A stretch of 64,000 bases of DNA from Tipula vernalis. Lineage: Eukaryota; Arthropoda; Insecta; Diptera; Tipulidae. The position numbers and the translations under genes are program-made. Each line of letters opens with the position of its first letter. The first letter of the stretch is position 1. Below the pieces are notes generated by a model, which worked only from the letters and a program-made list of their open reading frames with translations, ran no database searches and was not told where the DNA came from. This document shows, one piece after another, positions 57,800 to 64,000 of this stretch. The DNA is taken from positions 351,583,034 to 351,647,033 of the forward strand of contig OY282558.1 in the NCBI GenBank assembly GCA_958295665.1, read 5' to 3'.

Positions 57800-58382
57800 A
57801 TTTTAACCTAGAAGGTTTCAAGACATTATATACTGCTTTTGTTAGGCCTATTTTGGAATATGCTGTAGTTATCTAGAGTTCTGGTTATAAAATCTTTAGT
57901 GATCGCATTGAGCGGATTCAAAAAAAGTTCTTAATATTTGCCCTCCGAATACTTCCAAGGTCAACTTCAGGATTTAGTTTACCTTCTTATGCCGGTCGTT
58001 GTACACTTTTGAACATTCGTAGTCTTGAATTCAGAAGAGAGATGATTCATGCAGTATTTGCTCGGGATGTAATTTGTGCTAAGATTGATTGCCCGGTATT
58101 GCTTGACTTAAATTCATTTTACGTTCCTAAGAGAATTCTTCGTCCACGACAGTTAAGACTGAGTATTGCTTTTCATCGTACGAATTATGGAATTGATGAA
58201 CCGGTCGCGCGTACTTCAAAATATTTTAACAAATATTCAGAACTTTTCGATTTTAACATTTCAAGGGATCTTTTAAAGAGTCGTATTCGAAATAATAATT
58301 TGTAACACTTTTTTATATACAAAATTATTGGTATTGTAACCTATGCTATTTGTTAGTGCTGGTAATAAATAAATAAATAAAT
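57800..58382 (+). mobile_element. 5'-truncated Jockey-like element, 3' end
   Basis: Only the ORF2 C-terminus is present: FKTLYTAFVRPILEYAVVI near 57816-57870, then RIQKKFLIFALRILPRSTSG. The open stretch 58009-58305 (NIRSLEFRREMIHAVFARDV, FDFNISRDLLKSRIRNNNL) ends at TAA. A short 3' UTR ends in AATAAATAAATAAATAAA at 58362-58381, the simple-repeat tail of target-primed insertion. A single in-frame stop (near 57871) makes it the least damaged non-LTR copy here. It shares the FARD...KIDC and FDFNIS motifs with the tail of the 1-1884 copy. Confidence 0.9.
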
Positions 58383-61300
58383 TGACATTTTAAAAGTACA
58401 AACAATTTGTAAAATGCATAGTACATGGTTTTCTGTAGATTTTGGTACGCTAAACAAGATCCCGTTGTCAAATTTGTCCTATCTCTTTTTGGTCTGCAGT
58501 TGTTTCAAGTGCCTAAGTGCCAAACACATGCGTTGGTGCCATTAGCTAAATATTAGTCTGTCAATGCAATTAAGTTGGTCTCACTTAGGTGCTCTAGTCT
58601 CTTTCTTAATCTTAGATGTTTTTTGGACGAGTAATAAAGTTACCGGACGATATGCCTGTCAATGAGCCAAAATATGTTTTTTTGTGAATGAAATACACAT
58701 ATTTATTTAATAACGAAGCTAAAAGGTTCGGATAAATTTATTCGCCTTATTGGAATTTCGTAGGAAAAATGCAAAATTCGAAGCAAACTTCGTTATACAA
58801 ACAACGTTTGTTAAACTGGTTTCGTTTCGAAAAATACTCTTTCGTACTACAGTGGTAAAATTTTGTAAAGGCGTTTCTATGAAATAAGGTAAAATAGGAT
58901 CAGTGACAGTCCCGAAATGGGGATTGGGAGAATTTTTTTTTTTATAGTCTGAAAATAAATATTAAAACCAGAACATTTCTACATAGGAAAACCAGGACAA
59001 TTTTTAAGTCTCGAAATGATTAAAAAAATTTGATGTATAAAATTGATTTGGTGACAACCGGTTACATTATACTCTCCGCTGGTTACAAAAGTGGTGAAAT
59101 CTCTTCTAGAAAAGTTTCATGCCTATTCAATCAGTAGTTCCTAGAATAAAACCGAATTTAAAATATGGCCAATGGTAAGAAATATTTTGGAACTCGTACC
59201 AATAGTATTATAGCCAAACCAGATAATTCCCTCCGCCTCCAGCAAACATACATTTGTCGATGTATTTTAGTGAACTTTTATATCGGAGATAAACAAAAAG
59301 ATAGATAAGAAGTTCCCAATCTTAAATAAATTAAAGTATGTCCTGAAGATTTTTTGGACCACATCATTTGGGATGGAGTTCCCGCACAAATTTGAAAAAC
59401 CAGAATATGTCTTCGTAAACCAGGACGTCCGGTTACTATTTAATTTGAGGGTAAATTTTAAAACTGTGTTTCATTTTCCAGTAGCCGCGTGAGAAGATTT
59501 ATCCTACGTTTCGAACGTACATCTGGTACAGTCCATCTAATTTTTGTATAATATCGAATTACGTTAAATGTTAATATATTTTATCGTTTTTGGGGAACTG
59601 CCAATAATTAATTTCTTTTAATCCAAAAATTAAAATTTGGAACATAAAATCGTGGTTAGAACCGAAAAAATTAAATTTCAATTTCTAAGCCAATTAAATT
59701 TTTATTTATTATTTTTTAAATTAAAAACAGCATTGTATAATAAAATGGAATTAAGGTTTTAACTTTAATTTTAATATTTCAGTTTAAGCATTTTTCATTT
59801 AGCTATTCAAAGCTTGATACCATCAAACCAATTATAAATTCGTAAATTTTTTACTCAATATAATTTTGATATATAGGTAAATTTAGATGGAAAAAATCCT
59901 TCTCGCATATAAGCCATCAATTTTATTACTACGCTCCTCTCACCTCATATTCCCAAACACATGATTTATGTAAACTACAAGGCTAAAATCATAATATTAA
60001 TCTTTTCCAAATGGCACGGCACACAAAGTAAGAAACGTATAATAAAATTTCCTATAAATTTCATATCTATCAACAATTTAACATAATTTTTGCAGCTTTG
60101 ATTAATCGAATTTTTCGCTTAACCCTACATTTCGATAAAATACCATTAATCAACCTAATTCATAAAACAACAAAAAAAAAAAAAAAATCCAAGGAGGAAT
60201 CCGTATTATTCCATAATTTTTTGTGTGTTTGTTGTAAAGAATGCCTCATAAAAAATCAAATAATATTCTTTTATATTCTAAACGTAGCTCTGAGTACACG
60301 GATAAGATAAGGAATGGGAAAAGTTACAAAAAAGTATAACCACCGTGCGCGTACACAGAGATTGAACTTTTGAAGGATTTCATTTCTTTTGGCATTCTTT
60401 TACGTACATATACGTATTCTAGTACTCGATTTATTTTTCAAGAAAGTATGAAATATAAAAAAAGGAATCATTAGAATTTTTTTTTTGTTTTAAATTTTTG
60501 AAATCTACAAAAAAAAACAAAATTCTCGTGATCATTTATTATGCTTCCTTAATTTATATTTTTGTTGTTGCTGGCTTTTTTTTTTTTTGTTATTTTTTGT
60601 GCGCTTCTAAATACCATAAATATTTTTTCCGCTTTTGTTTTGCGAGTTTTTATCTCTGTAACATCATACCACCATTATTATCTGTTTGCTATAAGACTGT
60701 ATATATCCATACCATATTCATATATTATATATTATAGATATGTTTTTGCCTTGCTGGAAAATTTATTTTGTCTATACTTTATGTACCTACATAGATGCAG
60801 AGATAGGAATATATGTGAAGCTGTTTGTTTGCCAAAAGTAGTGAAAGTATCTTGTTTAAGATCGATTCGTGAATTACTTTTTTTTTTGTAGATTGTCATA
60901 ATGTGGTATGATTTAGAGATGTAATTTTGATGCCAGATTTATCTTTTTGTGGCGCGAATTTATTACAAAGAATTAGATAAAAAATGTACTGACTTAGCAA
61001 TTTATTTTATAGCCTAAAGCTAATCGCTCGCAGATAGTTGGAGATCATTATAGCAAGAGTAATTTGGAAGGACTGTAACACAATTTTATTTTCCATTGGA
61101 ATATAATTTTCAAATTTATCAATCAATATCTTTTGGATTTTTTTTAATTTGAAAATAGTACGGAATGATTTAAATAAATTTCCGAAAGTTTGGGAATTGC
61201 ATTGATAAAGCTAAATTTGGGTTTTATTTTCATCTTCCGAATGTGGGTTTAGCGATAAACCTTGGAGCTGGCCCTTAAAATCGGTCAAAATTCACTATCA

Positions 61301-62499
61301 GTAGCCAAAGTTGAAAATCCCACTTTATTTAAAATATTTTTTACTAAGTCAACCAGTTTTATTTCAATTAAAAGAAATTCATCAAATTGCTGAATTTACT
61401 CGGCGCTGAGAAATCCTAAATCCAATGGTGTTTATATAATTATATTTTACAGTAGATTTTAATTTACCAAAATTTCCGTGGAGCAGTGGCTGCTCGATTT
61501 TTGCGAAATTCATTCTTTTATCCGGATTTTTCTGTACATTCTAGTAGGTATTAATTAACCAACCTCCCTAGATTACATTTTTTTTTTTGTTGATTTATAT
61601 TTTTGTGAATTTGTTAATAATGTAGTTAGATATGATTTTATGAACGCCAATTTGAGTTTTTTGTGACAACTTTCTGGATAAAGTTGTTTGGACAACTTTA
61701 TCTAGAGGACTGAATATCTCGGAGATACTATCGGAATTTTATAATTTTGTTGGTTTTGAGTTGATTGAAATAGTTTGGTTGTTACTCACAAAGTGAATTA
61801 GCTTCTCAGATACGCCAAACCGTCTCGTTCAACTACCGTGTGAAAGATATAATCGCAAGTTTAAAACATTCAGCAATTTTAAACGATCTGGTAACAATAA
61901 AGTTAACCTTTTAATTCATACTGTAGCAAATTTGATACATTTAATTGTAATACTGAGTTTTAATTAAATGACGGCTAACTTCATATTTGTTTTGTTCGGC
62001 AATATCCCGTACCGTATTATATGTGATAAAACATGCTGTTTTGAGATAATTTTAGAAGGGGAAAAAGAAATTTGAAATTGAAAATCTCGACACGAAATTT
62101 ACCGGTAGCGCAGCTTTGCCAAGTGATATGTTGGAATTCAACTCTCCAACTAGGAACTAGTTTCGCATATTATTGAACAGTCTAACTTCTAAGCCGCCCA
62201 AAAAGTCATCACACGACCTTACCCGTTCAGTGAATATTATACCTTTAAACTCCCCTTAATTATAATCAGTAGCATCAGGAGATATTGAAGTTCAGTAGTT
62301 GCAACTGGAATTTGGAAAAATTAGACAATTTTTACACTTGAAGAAAAAGTTATCAAATGCATAAGAGGCTTTCCAAAATATGCCCAGTTTAATAATAAAT
62401 ATAAAAAAAAATTCTTAGAAGAGCATCTTTGAAAACGATCAAATCCACAGCCTATCCAATGAAAGGAATTTAGCAGCAAGCTGAAAGATAAAGTCGAAG
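58383..62499. other. AT-rich non-coding DNA
   Basis: No gene is recognised. Poly-A and poly-T runs lie near 60170, 60478 and 60577. A hairpin at 61677-61702 (GATAAAGTTGT / ACAACTTTATC, 4-nt loop TTGG) is the only structured feature I noted. Confidence 0.45.
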
Positions 62500-64000
62500 A
62501 ATGATACAAACGAGAATGATTCACGCGCAGTTTAAAAAAAATAAATTAAACCAGTTAGGTACAATATGTAACATTTGTGATCGACTATGGTTCGAACATG
62601 ATCTTAAAAATCATCCACATGGTTCGATATCCATTCTCTCAGCTAAATTTCCAAAATTCAACTGTTCCGAAGTTATAGTTTGTAATAATTGTTACGCATC
62701 GCAGAAAAAATAAAGAATTCCATTACTTTCAAAATCAAATGGTTTTGTTTATCCGAAACAGCCTTCCAATCTACCCGAGAATTCTTGGCCAAGTCCCTAA
62801 TGTATCGGTTAGTACGATGGTTCATCGATTGCCAGCGAAAAAAGATTCATAATTCAAGTTATTTGATGGGGCTTGTGAATAAACACTGCTATATTAGCAA
62901 TATAACATTCAAGTGAATAAGTCGTTTTTCTTAGAGGTACCAGCTGTTTTGATCCCCTAAGAGGATTTGAGCGAAGCAATTGAAATCAAAGAAAGTTTAA
63001 CAGCACAACAACATACTCTTATTTGGTGAAGGTAGATATCTACGTATTGATCCCGGTACGAGCATGCCGAGGAACTTTCTTTCCCATCCATCTATCTCGG
63101 GCAATTTCGAACATTTAAAGAAGGTCGATCCACCGATCGACCTCGTCGATCGTCGATATGGCATCGTATATAGTCGCTTGTGGAAAGCACATGAAGAGAA
63201 TGATTACACCGATATCGATCACTTCTTCCAAGAGCACGGTATACATACATTCAAACGAATTTCACCTGGACGTACTGCGGGCTGATATCTCGAGACCGAA
63301 AGTTTTCTCAAACGAGAACCAGCTAATAAATGGATTAATTTTTTCAACTCATATATTCTCCAGTGCTTAGTCCGAATACTGATATATAATTTATCATTGT
63401 ATGTGCGTACACGTATAGTAGAGGAGGATCTACGAGTATTAATAAGACAAATCGGGGAAATAGCAATATTCAACGCAAACTCATACAGACCATGGATGAC
63501 TATCCCGAATTCGATATCGTGGGGTGGCGATCACTCGAAAACTAAATGTCGATATGTTCAGCACAGTCAAGATTACAAGTGAGGGGCGGCGTGGTACCTG
63601 CTGCGCCTACCAATGTCTAAGTGCTCTTCAGCGCCGTATTCTATATTCCAACTTATTGGCCAGTAGAACATCATCACGCGAGAAAAATGAAAACGCAAAT
63701 GGAAATCGAAGACATAGACGAGGAATCAACCGAGGTGTGGCAAGATAACTGGTTTGATAGATATCAAAGAGACCGAAAAATGGAATCTAGCACAAGCTGC
63801 TTCATACTACACAGTAGTAAAAAACAAAAAAATGGAATAAACGAGACAGTTATTCGGTATCGGAACTACGATATTTTTACAGACCTGCATAAGTACAAGC
63901 GATGTGGTTCATAAAACTATATAGCGACCATGAAATATTCATTTTGGAACCTATAGGAAGGAGTTTAAGTCAGATGCAGAAATTGCGAAAATTGTGAATA
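62500..64000 (+). pseudogene. Helitron Rep/helicase, N-terminal region (Helitron 2), runs off the window
   Basis: This N-terminal half of a Helitron protein precedes the HUH nuclease. LNQLGTICNICDRLWFEHDL at 62554-62613 and IVCNNCY near 62676-62695 give the paired Cys motifs of this region. HNSSYLMGLVNK lies at 62848-62885, ESLTAQQHTLIW near 62993-63027, then EHAEELSFPSIYLGQF at 63062-63109, the well-conserved block before the nuclease. MDDYPEFDIVGWRSLEN and VDMFSTVKITSEGRRG follow (63493-63588), then YIPTYWPVEHHHARKMKTQM, VIRYRNYDI at 63850-63876, and a shifted RKEF-type block at the edge. Frameshifts are frequent. The HUH and helicase parts are not seen in this copy. Confidence 0.75.

Noticed and set aside
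60562..60891. 109-codon hydrophobic open frame that looks membrane-spanning
   Set aside because: Its Phe/Tyr/Ile richness follows from T-rich DNA; no conserved motif.
1..64000. tRNA or rRNA genes
   Set aside because: I saw no B-box/T-loop sequence in a cloverleaf context and no rRNA core sequences on either strand by eye.

Overview
The window looks like nuclear DNA from a higher fly (Diptera). It is AT-rich and full of broken transposable elements. The one host-gene exon I recognise encodes the accessory and central helices of complexin, closely matching the fly protein as I remember it. I see no bacterial-style operons, no rRNA or tRNA genes and no CRISPR array. I cannot name the species.

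Host gene: the complexin exon is at 3474-3637 on the minus strand, with a clean acceptor and donor. I could not find its neighbouring exons by eye. The surrounding AT-rich DNA is therefore probably intron, though how far the gene extends is unknown.

Transposon layout, left to right: 1-1884 Jockey-like non-LTR ORF2 relic; 2027-2170 and 4934-5310 hAT-related fragments; 6565-9640 a degenerate repeat array split by a 916-bp hAT-type element (8442-9357); 10552-15960 a CR1-like element (PHD-finger ORF1, endonuclease, RT) broken by a 403-bp TIR element and a ~180-bp satellite array; 16117-16232 a foldback; 19640-20057 a Harbinger-like MITE; 20544-25515 a Helitron interrupted by a 3,008-bp DNA transposon with its own transposase; 25800-28100 two non-LTR relics; 33637-34165 a piggyBac-like relic; 38645-44850 a BEL/Pao retrotransposon carrying a 3.5-kb insertion with intron-like splice signals and a second copy of the 0.9-kb hAT-type element; 44940-48570 two Jockey-like relics; 56678-57290 an LTR-element gag relic; 57800-58382 a 5'-truncated non-LTR 3' end; 62500-64000 the N-terminal half of a second Helitron running off the right edge.

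Nesting gives relative ages. In four places, removing an insertion together with one copy of its target-site duplication rejoins the host element's reading: GATTATAT in BEL, AATT in the Helitron, GAT in the CR1-like element, and a 7-of-8 match in the degenerate array. None of the elements appears able to make an intact protein. Boundaries of degenerate copies are approximate, and family calls rest on recognised motifs, not on a database search.
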